Positions 8,209-16,484 of a DNA stretch of 64,000 nt are shown here, in pieces. The notes under the pieces are model-generated. The model had not been told where the DNA came from. It saw nothing but the letters and a program-made list of their open reading frames with translations, and made no database searches. Location of the stretch: the NCBI RefSeq assembly GCF_016031625.1, contig NZ_JACCHP010000035.1, positions 24,839 through 88,838 on the forward strand. Reading direction: 5' to 3'. The translations under genes and the position numbers were made by a program. The stretch is from Bradyrhizobium agreste. GTDB lineage: Bacteria; Pseudomonadota; Alphaproteobacteria; Rhizobiales; Xanthobacteraceae. Each line of letters begins with the position of its first letter. Position 1 is the stretch's first letter.

Positions 8209-9960
8209 ATGATGTCGTCATATTCAACACGGCGAACGTTTTTCGCGGTGGTTGCCAGTCTGGCGTTCGCGCTCACGCCGGCGGCCGCTCAGGATGCGCG
8301 GTCGGGCTATGTCCCGCCGGCGCGCGAGGCGGTGCGCGCCGTCGCCGCCGAGCACGGCATGGTGGTGGCGCAGGAGAAGATCTCCGCGCAGATCGGCGCC
8401 GACATCCTGCGGCGCGGCGGCAATGCCATCGACGCTGCGGTCGCGACCGGCTTTGCGATGGCGGTGACCTATCCGCGTGCCGGCAATATCGGTGGCGGCG
8501 GCTTCATGGTGATTCATTCCACCGATCGCAATGAAGACATCACGATCGACTATCGCGAAACAGCGCCGGCCGCGACCACGCCGCAGATATTCCTCGGCGC
8601 CGACGGAAAGCCTGACCCGACGAAGTCGCGGGATTCTGCGCTCGGCATCGGCGTGCCCGGCACCGTCGCCGGACTCGCGCTCGCGCTCGAGAAGTACGGC
8701 TCGGGCCAGTTCACGCTGGATCAACTGCTGGCGCCCGCGATCGGGCTCGCACGCGATGGCTTCGTGGTCAGCGACGACATGGCCGATACGCTGCCGAGCT
8801 GGCACCGGCGGCTGGCGCGCTGGCCGTCCTCGGCCAAGATCTTCTCGCGTCCGGATGGCACGCCGCTGGGGGAAGGCGACCGGCTGGTGCAAGGCGATCT
8901 CGCCGAAACGCTGGCGGCCGTCGCCATGCTGGGGCCGCGGGGATTCTACGAGGGACCGGTCGCCGAGAAACTCGCGAAGGCGGTGACCGATGCCGGCGGC
9001 ATCATGGCGCCGGCCGACCTCAAGGCCTACCAACCGGTCGTCCGCGCGCCAGTGCGCGGCAGCTACCGCGGCTATGACATCGTCTCGATGCCGTTGCCAT
9101 CGTCCGGCGGCGTCGTGCTGATGGAGACGCTCAACATCCTCGAGGGCTTTCCACTTGCCGATCTGAAGCAGGGATCGGCGGCGTCGCTGCATCTGTTGAT
9201 CGAAGCCATGAAGCGCGCTTATGCCGACCGCGCCCGCTATCTCGGCGATCCCGCCTTCGTCAATGCGCCCATCGAGACGCTCGTCGCCAAAGACTACGCC
9301 GCCAGGCTGCGCGCGAATCTTTCCCCCGAACGCGCCACGCCCTCGAAGGAGCTCGTGTCTGCTGCTGCCACGCCGCGTGAAGGCAGCAACACCACGCATT
9401 TTTCGGTCGTCGATGCCCGCGGCAACGCGGTCAGCAACACTTACACGCTGAACTTCAGCTACGGCGTCGGCCTCGTCGCCGACGGCACCGGCGTGCTGCT
9501 CAACAACGAGCTCGACGATTTCACCGCGGCGGTCGGCGCCTCCAATGCCTATGGCCTCGTCGGCTTCGAAGCGAATCTTCCCGGACCCGGTAAGCGGCCG
9601 CTGTCGTCGATGTCACCGACCATTGTGCTGAGGGACGGCAAGCCGGTGCTGGTGACAGGCTCGCCCGGCGGCAGCCGCATCATCTCGACGGTGCTTCAGG
9701 TGATCGTGAACGTGCTCGACTACGAGATGGATGTTTCGGCCGCGGTCGCGGCGCCGCGGCTGCACCATCAATGGCTGCCGGACGAAGTGCGCGTCGAGCG
9801 GGGCTTTCCCGAGGGCGTGCTGCTCGAGCTGAAGGCGATGGGCCACCTCGTCGTCGAGCCGATGGGGCAGACATCTGCCAACTCGATTCTGGTGACACCG
9901 AACGGACCGCTGGGCGCGCCCGATCCGCGCACTCGCGGCGCGGAGGCAGCGGGGCAGTAA
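8209..9960 (+). CDS. ggt: Gamma-glutamyltransferase
   Basis: About 583 residues including a signal peptide (basic STRR, then FFAVVASLAFALTPAAAQ). The precursor is expected to cleave itself before the nucleophile Thr at about residue 395 in NTTHFSVVDARGNAVS. The large subunit has GGNAIDAAVATGFAM and GNIGGGGFMV; the small subunit has PLSSMSPTIVL and TGSPGGSRII, the oxyanion/Gly-Gly motifs. The enzyme hydrolyses glutathione and other gamma-glutamyl compounds in the periplasm. The ATG at 8209 (or 8212) fits the signal peptide; the upstream TTG at 8143 adds sequence without family similarity. The next gene is a convergent glutathione S-transferase, another glutathione enzyme. Confidence 0.95.
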   Translation: MMSSYSTRRTFFAVVASLAFALTPAAAQDARSGYVPPAREAVRAVAAEHGMVVAQEKISAQIGADILRRGGNAIDAAVATGFAMAVTYPRAGNIGGGGFMVIHSTDRNEDITIDYRETAPAATTPQIFLGADGKPDPTKSRDSALGIGVPGTVAGLALALEKYGSGQFTLDQLLAPAIGLARDGFVVSDDMADTLPSWHRRLARWPSSAKIFSRPDGTPLGEGDRLVQGDLAETLAAVAMLGPRGFYEGPVAEKLAKAVTDAGGIMAPADLKAYQPVVRAPVRGSYRGYDIVSMPLPSSGGVVLMETLNILEGFPLADLKQGSAASLHLLIEAMKRAYADRARYLGDPAFVNAPIETLVAKDYAARLRANLSPERATPSKELVSAAATPREGSNTTHFSVVDARGNAVSNTYTLNFSYGVGLVADGTGVLLNNELDDFTAAVGASNAYGLVGFEANLPGPGKRPLSSMSPTIVLRDGKPVLVTGSPGGSRIISTVLQVIVNVLDYEMDVSAAVAAPRLHHQWLPDEVRVERGFPEGVLLELKAMGHLVVEPMGQTSANSILVTPNGPLGAPDPRTRGAEAAGQ

Positions 9961-9982
9961 CCTGATGATCCGGTAAGGGACC

Positions 9983-10648
9983 TTACCGTCCGACCTGATA
10001 CGGCCCGCCCCTCTCCAGCGCGCGCGCATACGCAGGCCGGGCGTGAATGCGCTCCAGGAACGCCATCGCCTTGGGATGGCCCTGCTCGAGCCCGCCGCGG
10101 GCTTGGGCCGCTTCGAGCGGAAAGCTCATCTGGATATCGGCCGCGGTGAACTCGCTGCCGGCGAACCATTCGCTCTTCGCAAGCTCGCCTTCCCAATAAT
10201 CCATGTGCTGCTTGATCTGCGGATTGACCAGCGCGGTCAGCGCCTGGTTGCAGACCTTGCGCACCAGCGGGCGCAGCAGGGCGGGTGCGCGCTTCGGCAT
10301 CAGCGTGAACAGCAGCTTCAAGAGCAGCGGCTGCATCGCGGATCCTTCCGCATAGTGCAGCCAATAAGTGTAGCGCAGCCGCTCCGGCGTGTTCGGCGGC
10401 GGGATCAGCCGTCCGTTGCCATAGGTGGCGATGAGATATTCGATGATCGCGCCTGACTCGGCGATGGTGTTGCCGTTGTCGGTGATGACGGGCGATTTGC
10501 CGAGCGGATGGATGGCGCGCAGCTCCTTCGGCGCGCGCATGTCCGCCTGGCGCTGATAGCGCACGATCTCGTAGGCAACGCCCAACTCCTCGAGCAGCCA
10601 CAGCACGCGCTGCGAGCGGGAATTGTTGAGGTGGTGAACGGTCAGCAT
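9983..10648 (-). CDS. Glutathione S-transferase family protein
   Basis: 221 residues. The N-terminal thioredoxin-like domain starts MLTVHHLNNSRSQRVLWLLE with the Ser-containing GSH-activating region, followed by GKSPVITDNGNTIAESGAI, the cis-Pro and glutathione-binding motif. The C-terminal half is all-helical. The specific substrate is unknown. The start is the ATG at 10648, about 100 bases from the first ACCCGGGTA motif of the adjacent DUF2239 promoter. Confidence 0.93.
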   Translation of the reverse strand: MLTVHHLNNSRSQRVLWLLEELGVAYEIVRYQRQADMRAPKELRAIHPLGKSPVITDNGNTIAESGAIIEYLIATYGNGRLIPPPNTPERLRYTYWLHYAEGSAMQPLLLKLLFTLMPKRAPALLRPLVRKVCNQALTALVNPQIKQHMDYWEGELAKSEWFAGSEFTAADIQMSFPLEAAQARGGLEQGHPKAMAFLERIHARPAYARALERGGPYQVGR

Positions 10649-10753
10649 CGCGGGGTCCTCAAGGCTTGGACTTGGACTTGGGCGTGGTCGATTGGCCGCG
10701 CCGTTGGTGCCAGCCCGGGAAGATATTGTCGAGCCGTCGCCGCAGATATTTTC

Positions 10754-10793
10754 ACCCGGGTATATTGACGGATGAAATTTACCCGGGTATTAA
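10754..10793 (+). promoter_or_regulatory. Sigma70-type promoter overlapped by two ACCCGGGTA operators
   Basis: TTGACG (10765-10770) and TATTAA (10788-10793) are separated by exactly 17 bases, a near-consensus housekeeping promoter. ACCCGGGTA occurs at 10754-10762, just upstream of the -35, and at 10781-10789, running into the -10. The second copy with its preceding T is the perfect palindrome TACCCGGGTA. The copies are 27 bases apart. This geometry is what a repressor-controlled promoter looks like. Transcription would enter the DUF2239 gene starting at 10819. Confidence 0.7.
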
Positions 10794-10818
10794 ATCGGAC
10801 AACGCGATCAATCTGGCA

Positions 10819-11406
10819 ATGATTCCAATGCAAGGGACCTACACAGCCTTCGCCGGCCAGCGCCGGCTGGCCTCAGGCACTGCGGGCGATGTCGCGCTCG
10901 CGGTGAAGCGGGCGACAGAGCCGCTGGGCCAGCCGATCATCATCTTCGACGACGGCACCGGGCGGTCGATCGATTTCGACCTGCGCGGCGACGATCGCGA
11001 GGTGCTGGCGCGGCTGGCAACGCTCATGCCTCAAGCCGAGACGACTGACGCACCCGCCGAGCCGCGCGGGCGCGGCCGGCCGAAGCTCGGCGTCGTCGCG
11101 CGCGAAGTGACCTTGCTGCCGCGGCACTGGGAGTGGCTCAACGCGCAGGCCGGCGGCGCGTCGGTGGCGCTGCGCAAGCTCGTGGACGAGGCCAGGCGCG
11201 CCAGCGGCGACAAGGACCGCGAGCGGCAGGCGCGCGATGCGGCCTACCACTTCATGTCGACCATGGCCGGCAACCTGCCGCAGTTCGAGGAGGCCTCGCG
11301 CGCGCTGTTCGCGGGTGACCGTCGACGCTTCACCGCCCTGATCGCCGACTGGCCGGCCGACATCCGCGACCACATCGTCAAGCTCGCCTACAGCGACCGC
11401 GCTTAA
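10819..11406 (+). CDS. DUF2239 family protein, possible ribbon-helix-helix regulator
   Basis: 195 residues matching the uncharacterised DUF2239 family. The N-terminal ~75 residues form a small domain containing IIIFDDGTGRSIDFDLRG. A basic linker with RGRGRPK near residue 80 resembles an AT-hook. It is followed by EVTLLPRHWEWLNAQ and GGASVALRKLVDEARR, which has the pattern of a ribbon-helix-helix domain: one strand, helix A, a Gly-rich turn, helix B. The C-terminal ~60 residues are helical. The start is the ATG at 10819; a second ATG is at 10828. The promoter just upstream carries two palindromic motifs, so autoregulation is a reasonable inference. No function has been established for the family as far as I know. 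Confidence 0.85.
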   Translation: MIPMQGTYTAFAGQRRLASGTAGDVALAVKRATEPLGQPIIIFDDGTGRSIDFDLRGDDREVLARLATLMPQAETTDAPAEPRGRGRPKLGVVAREVTLLPRHWEWLNAQAGGASVALRKLVDEARRASGDKDRERQARDAAYHFMSTMAGNLPQFEEASRALFAGDRRRFTALIADWPADIRDHIVKLAYSDRA

Positions 11407-11495
11407 ACCGCGCATCGCTTCTCACGACTCCATCGACGGCCGAGCCGCGCATTGCGCGGCAACGGCTTCGCACGCCCTGATGAAAGGCCAATTCC

Positions 11496-12845
11496 ATGTC
11501 TGCCGCAAAGCCGCTCTGGACCACATTCCTCCGCTTTCTCGCACCCCTGATGCTGAGCAACGCGCTGCAATCGCTGTTCGGCACCGTGAGCAACGTCTAT
11601 CTCGGCCAGATGATCGGCGTCGACGCGCTCGCCGCGGTCTCGGCGTTCTTCCCGGTGATGTTCTTCCTGTTCGCCTTCGTCATCGGCCTGAGCACCGGCG
11701 CCACCGTGCTGATCGGCCAGGCCTTCGGCGCGGGCGAGCATGGCCGGATCAAGATCATCGTCGGCACGACACTCGCCGTCGGCCTGCTGCTCTCGATTGC
11801 GGTTGCACTCGTCGGCGGGCTCTTCAGCCGACCTTTGATGATCATGCTCGCCACGCCCCCGGACATTCTCGGTGACGCCAGCGCCTATGCGCGCATCATG
11901 CTGCTCACCATGCCGCTTGGTTTCGTCTTCCTGCTGATGACGGCGATGATCCGCGGCGTCGGCGACGGACTGACACCGCTGCTGGCACTGGCCTTGTCGA
12001 CGGCGATCGGCCTGATCCTGACGCCGATGCTGATCCTCGGCACGTTCGGATTCCCGGCCCTCGGCATCACCAGTCCTGCCTGGGCGGCTACGATCGCCAA
12101 TGCGCTGACGCTGATTGCTCTGGCTATCTATCTGCTGCGGCGAAAGCACGCGCTCGCGCCGGACGCGACGCTGCTGCGTCACCTGCGGCTGAACGGCGCC
12201 GTGCTCGGCAAAGTCCTCGGCATCGGCCTGCCGAGCGCGATCGGGATGGTGGTGATGGCCATCGCCGAGCTTGTGCTGCTCGGCCTCGTCAACGGCTTCG
12301 GCTCGAATGCCACCGCGGCCTATGGCGCCGTCAATCAGGTGATGGGCTACACCCAGTTCACGGCGATGTCGATCTCGATCGCGGTCTCGATCCTCGGTGC
12401 CCAGGCCGTCGGCGGCGGCGACCTCGCCCGGCTCGACGGCATCGTGCGGGCGGGCCTTGCGTTCAACATCGTCCTGACCGGCGGGCTGGTGGCGCTGATC
12501 TACCTCGCGCCGCGCGCGGTGCTCGGTATCTTCATCACCGACGGCGCCGTGCTGGATCTGGCGAAGGGATTGCTCAACATTGCCTTGTGGAGCTCGGTGC
12601 CGTTCGGGCTCGCCACCGTGTTCTCGGGCGCGATGCGCGGCGCCGGCGTGGCGTTCACGCCGATGCTGCTGTCGATCTTCGCGATCTCCGCGATCGAGCT
12701 GCCGGCCGCAATCATCCTCAGCCATACCGTCGGCCTGACCGGCGTGTGGGCTGCCTATCCCATCGTGTTCTGCGCCATGTTGATCCTGCAGATGGGCTAT
12801 TACCACCTGGTGTGGCGCAGGCGGGCGATCCGGCGCCCGATCTGA
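11496..12845 (+). CDS. MATE family multidrug efflux transporter
   Basis: 449 residues with about 12 hydrophobic segments in two similar halves. The N-terminus contains FGTVSNVYLGQMIGVDALAA and the loop GLSTGATVLIGQAFGAGE, both characteristic of MATE proteins, and the second half repeats the pattern at SILGAQAVGGGDLARL. These inner-membrane antiporters export cationic drugs or metabolites using sodium or protons. It follows the DUF2239 gene by 90 bases in the same direction, so the two might share the operator-controlled promoter. A short GC hairpin (12884-12902) follows the gene. Confidence 0.93.
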   Translation: MSAAKPLWTTFLRFLAPLMLSNALQSLFGTVSNVYLGQMIGVDALAAVSAFFPVMFFLFAFVIGLSTGATVLIGQAFGAGEHGRIKIIVGTTLAVGLLLSIAVALVGGLFSRPLMIMLATPPDILGDASAYARIMLLTMPLGFVFLLMTAMIRGVGDGLTPLLALALSTAIGLILTPMLILGTFGFPALGITSPAWAATIANALTLIALAIYLLRRKHALAPDATLLRHLRLNGAVLGKVLGIGLPSAIGMVVMAIAELVLLGLVNGFGSNATAAYGAVNQVMGYTQFTAMSISIAVSILGAQAVGGGDLARLDGIVRAGLAFNIVLTGGLVALIYLAPRAVLGIFITDGAVLDLAKGLLNIALWSSVPFGLATVFSGAMRGAGVAFTPMLLSIFAISAIELPAAIILSHTVGLTGVWAAYPIVFCAMLILQMGYYHLVWRRRAIRRPI

Positions 12846-12947
12846 CCGTCAAAGTATTATGACCGTCATTAAACGATGGACCTGTGGCGCGCCCTGCGCC
12901 ACAATGAGGAAAAGCCCACTCAAAAAGCCAAGCCAGGGAGAATGTTC

Positions 12948-13556
12948 GTGACCCGCACCGCCCCGCAATTCCTATTCGATTTCGGTAGCCCCAACGCTTA
13001 TCTTAGCCATCTGGCGATACCGGCGATCGAACAGCGGATCGGCGTGAAGTTCGAATATGTGCCGATCCTGCTCGGCGGCATCTTCAAGGCGACCAACAAC
13101 AAGTCGCCGGCCGAGACGCTCGCGGGCGTCAAGAACAAGCGAGAGTTCCAGCAGATCGAGACCGAGCGCTTCATCAAGCGCTTCCATGTCCAGCCCTATG
13201 TGTGGAATCCGCACTTTCCCGTCAACACGCTGAACCTGATGCGCGCGGCGATCGCGGCGCAGCTCGAGGGCGTGTTCGAGAAATATGTCGAGGCCGCCTT
13301 CCACCATATGTGGCGCGAGCCGAAGAAGATGGACGATCCCGAGATTGCGGCGAAGGCGCTGGCCTCGTCCGGCCTCGATGCGCAAAAGTTGTTTGCCCGC
13401 AGCCAGGAACCCGAGGTCAAGGCCAGACTGATCAAGAATACCGAGGAGGCGGTCGCCCGCGGCGCCTTCGGTTCGCCGACCTTCTTCGTCGGCAATGAAA
13501 TGTTCTTCGGCAAAGAGCAGCTGCGCGAGGTCGAGGAGATGGTGTCGGGAAAGTGA
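12948..13556 (+). CDS. 2-hydroxychromene-2-carboxylate isomerase, DsbA/kappa-GST-like
   Basis: About 202 residues with a thioredoxin-like fold of the DsbA/HCCA-isomerase (kappa GST) group. The N-terminus FLFDFGSPNAYLSH has the Ser in the position of the catalytic residue, and the C-terminal part has GAFGSPTFFVGNEMFFGKEQL, the cis-Pro substrate motif. HCCA isomerase acts in naphthalene-type aromatic degradation, but no other pathway genes are nearby, so the actual substrate is unknown. I prefer the GTG at 12948 because AGGGAGAA (12935-12942) gives 7-base spacing; the ATG at 12942 overlaps that ribosome-binding sequence. Confidence 0.85.
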   Translation: MTRTAPQFLFDFGSPNAYLSHLAIPAIEQRIGVKFEYVPILLGGIFKATNNKSPAETLAGVKNKREFQQIETERFIKRFHVQPYVWNPHFPVNTLNLMRAAIAAQLEGVFEKYVEAAFHHMWREPKKMDDPEIAAKALASSGLDAQKLFARSQEPEVKARLIKNTEEAVARGAFGSPTFFVGNEMFFGKEQLREVEEMVSGK

Positions 13557-13560
13557 AGCG

Positions 13561-13633
13561 GGCGAATGGCGAGTAGCGAATAGCGAGTGGAAATCGCACC
13601 CACTATTCGCTACTCCCTATTCGCCATTCGCAA
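13561..13633. repeat. Heptamer-built palindromic repeat, family D copy 1
   Basis: A run of near-heptamers (GCGAATG, GCGAGTA, GCGAATA, GCGAGTG) is followed by its inverted form (CACTATTCG, CTACTCCCT, ATTCGCCATTCGC). The whole can fold into one long hairpin. A second copy is at 23241-23314. This one fills the gap between the isomerase-like gene and panE. Confidence 0.85.
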
Positions 13634-13647
13634 AGCGGAGTTCTCTC

Positions 13648-14571
13648 ATGCGTATCCTCGTGGTCGGCGCCGGCGCCATCGGCGGCTATTTTGGTGGCAG
13701 GCTGTTGCAGGCCGGCCGCGACGTGATCTTCCTGGTCCGGCCTCGCCGCGCCGGCGAGCTCGCGAGCGCCGGCCTCGTCATCAAGAGCCCGAACGGCGAT
13801 GTGACCTTGAACAACCCGCCGACGGTTCAGGCGGACGCGCTCAAGGACAAGTTCGACGTCGTGCTCTTGAGCTGCAAGGCGTTCGACCTCGATGACGCCA
13901 TCAAGTCGTTCGCCGCCGCCGTCGGGCCCAACACCGCGATCATCCCGATGCTCAACGGCATGAAGCATCTCGACACGCTGGATACGAGGTTCGGCAAGGA
14001 GCGCGTGCTCGGCGGTCTCTGCGCCATCGCCGCGACCTTGAACGAGAAGCGCGAGGTGGTGCAGCTCCAGCCGATGCAGTCGATCAGCTACGGCGAGCGC
14101 GACGGCGGCATGTCGGAGCGGGTGAAGGCAATCGACGAGGCCTTCAAGAGCGGCATCAACGGTGCCAGCGCCAGCCAGAACATCATGCAGGACATGTGGG
14201 AGAAGTGGGTGTTCCTGTCCTCGCTCGCGGCAAGCACCAGCCTGATGCGGACGTCCGTCGGCAATATCCTGGCCGCGCCCGGCGGCCGGGATTTCCTGCT
14301 CGGCATGCTGGATGAGACCAGCGCGGTTGCCACGGCGTCCGGCTACCCCCCGGGCGGTCCGTTCTTCGATCGCGTCAAAGCCAATCTCACCACCGAGGGC
14401 TCGCCGTTGACGGCATCGATGTTCCGCGACATCAAGGCCGGCCTGCCCGTCGAAGCCGACCACGTCATCGGTGATCTCATCGCGCGCGCCGACGCCGCCA
14501 AGGTGCCGGTGCCGAAGCTGCGCATCGCGTATACGCATCTGAAGGCGTATGAGAGGCAGCGGGCAGGGTAG
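13648..14571 (+). CDS. panE: 2-dehydropantoate 2-reductase family protein
   Basis: 307 residues. The N-terminus is a Rossmann fold with the NADP-binding motif VVGAGAIGGYFGGRL. The conserved SCKAFDLDDAI segment near residue 76 and the catalytic Lys in WEKWVFLSSLAAS near residue 190 fit ketopantoate reductase. The family reduces 2-dehydropantoate to pantoate for coenzyme A synthesis. Several paralogues of unclear substrate exist in rhizobia, so the symbol is a family-level call. The ATG at 13648 matches the glycine-rich motif at the extreme N-terminus; the longer frame from 13495 overlaps the preceding gene. Confidence 0.85.
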   Translation: MRILVVGAGAIGGYFGGRLLQAGRDVIFLVRPRRAGELASAGLVIKSPNGDVTLNNPPTVQADALKDKFDVVLLSCKAFDLDDAIKSFAAAVGPNTAIIPMLNGMKHLDTLDTRFGKERVLGGLCAIAATLNEKREVVQLQPMQSISYGERDGGMSERVKAIDEAFKSGINGASASQNIMQDMWEKWVFLSSLAASTSLMRTSVGNILAAPGGRDFLLGMLDETSAVATASGYPPGGPFFDRVKANLTTEGSPLTASMFRDIKAGLPVEADHVIGDLIARADAAKVPVPKLRIAYTHLKAYERQRAG

Positions 14572-14588
14572 GGCGCGCGCAACACACC

Positions 14589-14748
14589 GCTGTCGTCCCG
14601 GACATGCGCGCCTCAAGCGCGCGCCGATCCGGGACCCATAACCTCAGAAAATGGTGGTCGGGTGAGGCGGCAACCCCGAGTCTTCGCAAAACTTGATCCT
14701 GTGGTTATGGGTTCCGGGCTCGCGCTACGCGCGCCCCGGGACGACAGC
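14589..14748. repeat. Large palindromic intergenic repeat, variant of family A
   Basis: The ends are GCTGTCGTCCCGG and CCGGGACGACAGC, with inner arms GGGACCCATAACC and GGTTATGGGTTCCGG. The central ~60 bases are unique. It resembles family A in layout but its terminal sequence differs (GTCGTCCCGG in place of GTCATTCCGG). It lies between panE and the decayed cytochrome c gene. Confidence 0.8.
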
Positions 14749-14772
14749 TGAATTTAGGGCCACAGCTCCGCG

Positions 14773-15090
14773 CTATTTCAAATGCGCGAGATAGTGCGAG
14801 AAGGCGGTGATCTCCTCATCGCTCATGTGATAGGCGACGTCGGCCATCGCGGCGACGCCGCCGCCGACGCGCTGGCCGGCCTTGTAATCGTGCAGCGCCT
14901 TGACGAGGTATTCCTCGCGCTGGCCGGCGAGCCGCGCCACCGCCTTGGTACCGGCATAGCTGTCCGTATGGCATGAGGCGCAGCGGCGGCCGGCGGCAAC
15001 CTGCGCGCCCTTTTAGGTCCGGATTCCCGTCCTCGGGTCCCTTCGGCGCGGGCGCGTCGTTGTCAGGCGGTCCGAGGGGTGCACATACAA
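14773..15090 (-). pseudogene. Decayed or frameshifted c-type cytochrome
   Basis: From an in-frame TAA at 15013-15015 down to the stop at 14773 there are 79 codons that read as a class I c-type cytochrome: VAAGRRCASCHTDSYAG carries the CXXCH haem motif, and a candidate Met ligand is in MADVAYHMSDEE. No start codon precedes the haem motif in this frame. Just upstream, another frame reads APKGPEDGNPDLK, which would join it if one G were removed from AAAAGGG at about 15008-15014. Further upstream the sequence becomes an intergenic repeat shared with 52676-52705, so the signal peptide appears lost. A sequencing error in the G run is possible but would not restore a clear start. Confidence 0.75.
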
Positions 15091-15093
15091 AAA

Positions 15094-15120
15094 GTGCGAA
15101 AACAACCCCATGCACAGTAG
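15094..15120. repeat. Copy of a short dispersed motif ending CCCCATGCACAGTAG
   Basis: CCCCATGCACAGTAG (15106-15120) with the preceding GTGCGAAAACAA recurs at 52676-52705 with minor changes. The match extends well beyond the identical 15 bases, so it is a dispersed repeat rather than chance. Confidence 0.6.
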
Positions 15121-15195
15121 AACGGCGCAAGTCGGCCCGCCCGCGGTGATGCCGGACAGTCGTTTGAAGCGTCGAGCAAAATAGCAATCGCGGCG

Positions 15196-16062
15196 CTAGG
15201 AAGCGACGGGGTAGGGTCCGTCGTCGAACAGCGTGTCATGATAGCCTTTCGATCCGACCTCGCGCGCCAGCGTGCTGCGGAAGTCGCGGTTATCGCGCAG
15301 GCTGCGCAGCACATGGGCGAAGTCGAATTCGGGTCGCCAGCCGAGCTCGCGCCGCGCGCGCTCGTTGACATAAACCCGATCAATCGCGGGGAAGAGCCGC
15401 CAGCCGCGCGCCGCATAAAGCTGCGCGCACTCCGGGGCGAGCAGATGCGCGCTCACCGCGTCCGCGATATCCAGCCGGCGATAGAGCAGCTCGTTGGCCT
15501 GCGCGTTCTCCAGCGTGTAGGCCGACCGCATCGCCGGATTATCGTCGTCCTCCGGAAAAAAGCGCGAGGTCCGCAAGGTAACGACCGGCAGGGCGCGCTC
15601 GCGAAAGAACAGCTCGCAGAGGTTTTCGGCCATCAGCTTGGTCGTGCCGTAGATGTTTTTGGGCACCGACGGCAGCTCCTCCGTGACCCACACCGCCGCC
15701 TGTCCCGACTCGGGCCGCAGCTGCGAGCCGAACGCGCTGGTGGTGCTGGTGAAGACGAAGCTCTTCACGCCGGCCGCCGCGGCCGCCTCGAGCAGGTTCA
15801 GCGTGCCAGCGACGTTGGTGTCGACAAAATCCTGCTTGGCATGGGTCGCCACATGCGGCTTGTGCAGCGTCGCGGTGTGGATCACGGCGGTGACGCCGCC
15901 CATCTGGCGCCGCACGAAGCCGGGATCGACGATGGAGCCGACGGCATCGGTGAAGGGGGAGGGCTTCAGATCAAGCCCGCGAGCAGGCGACCCGCGCGCG
16001 CGGAGCGTCCGCAGGATGGCCTCCCCGAGGTGACCCGCGCTGCCTGTGACCAGAATTGTCAT
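15196..16062 (-). CDS. NAD-dependent epimerase/dehydratase family protein (extended SDR)
   Basis: 288 residues. The N-terminal Rossmann motif is VTGSAGHLGEAIL, the catalytic region has TSTTSAFGSQ and the YxxxK motif YGTTK near residue 140. Extended short-chain dehydrogenases of this type act on nucleotide sugars or other carbonyl compounds; the substrate cannot be assigned. It is near the typical 300-residue length. The start ATG is at 16062, about 75 bases downstream of tRNA-Gly on the same strand. Confidence 0.9.
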   Translation of the reverse strand: MTILVTGSAGHLGEAILRTLRARGSPARGLDLKPSPFTDAVGSIVDPGFVRRQMGGVTAVIHTATLHKPHVATHAKQDFVDTNVAGTLNLLEAAAAAGVKSFVFTSTTSAFGSQLRPESGQAAVWVTEELPSVPKNIYGTTKLMAENLCELFFRERALPVVTLRTSRFFPEDDDNPAMRSAYTLENAQANELLYRRLDIADAVSAHLLAPECAQLYAARGWRLFPAIDRVYVNERARRELGWRPEFDFAHVLRSLRDNRDFRSTLAREVGSKGYHDTLFDDGPYPVAS

Positions 16063-16138
16063 GTGAGACCCGAACAGCCGCCAGCGGTGCGGAAAGCCGC
16101 GGCCCGTTCCGGTTTGGCTGGATGCTTTGGAGAAAATT

Positions 16139-16213
<75 letters not shown>

Positions 16214-16484
16214 ATCCTGTGTCGGTCGCGTGACGCGCCGGCAACGGCTGTCGTATGCCAAAAGCGGGAGGGGAATGCAACAGCTACCGGCGGCTTCAAT
16301 TCGCAATTCGGGCTCCATAGGGAGCCCGAAGCGGGGCAAATCGACCGGAAACGCCCCGGAACCGGTGAATCGGGGTGCCTGGATTGAAATTCGACCCATT
16401 CGGCCCAATTTAGGAGCCGACCACAAGCATATGACGCGGCGGCGTGCTAAACAGCCGCCATTCCAGACATGACGAGGGAATCCC

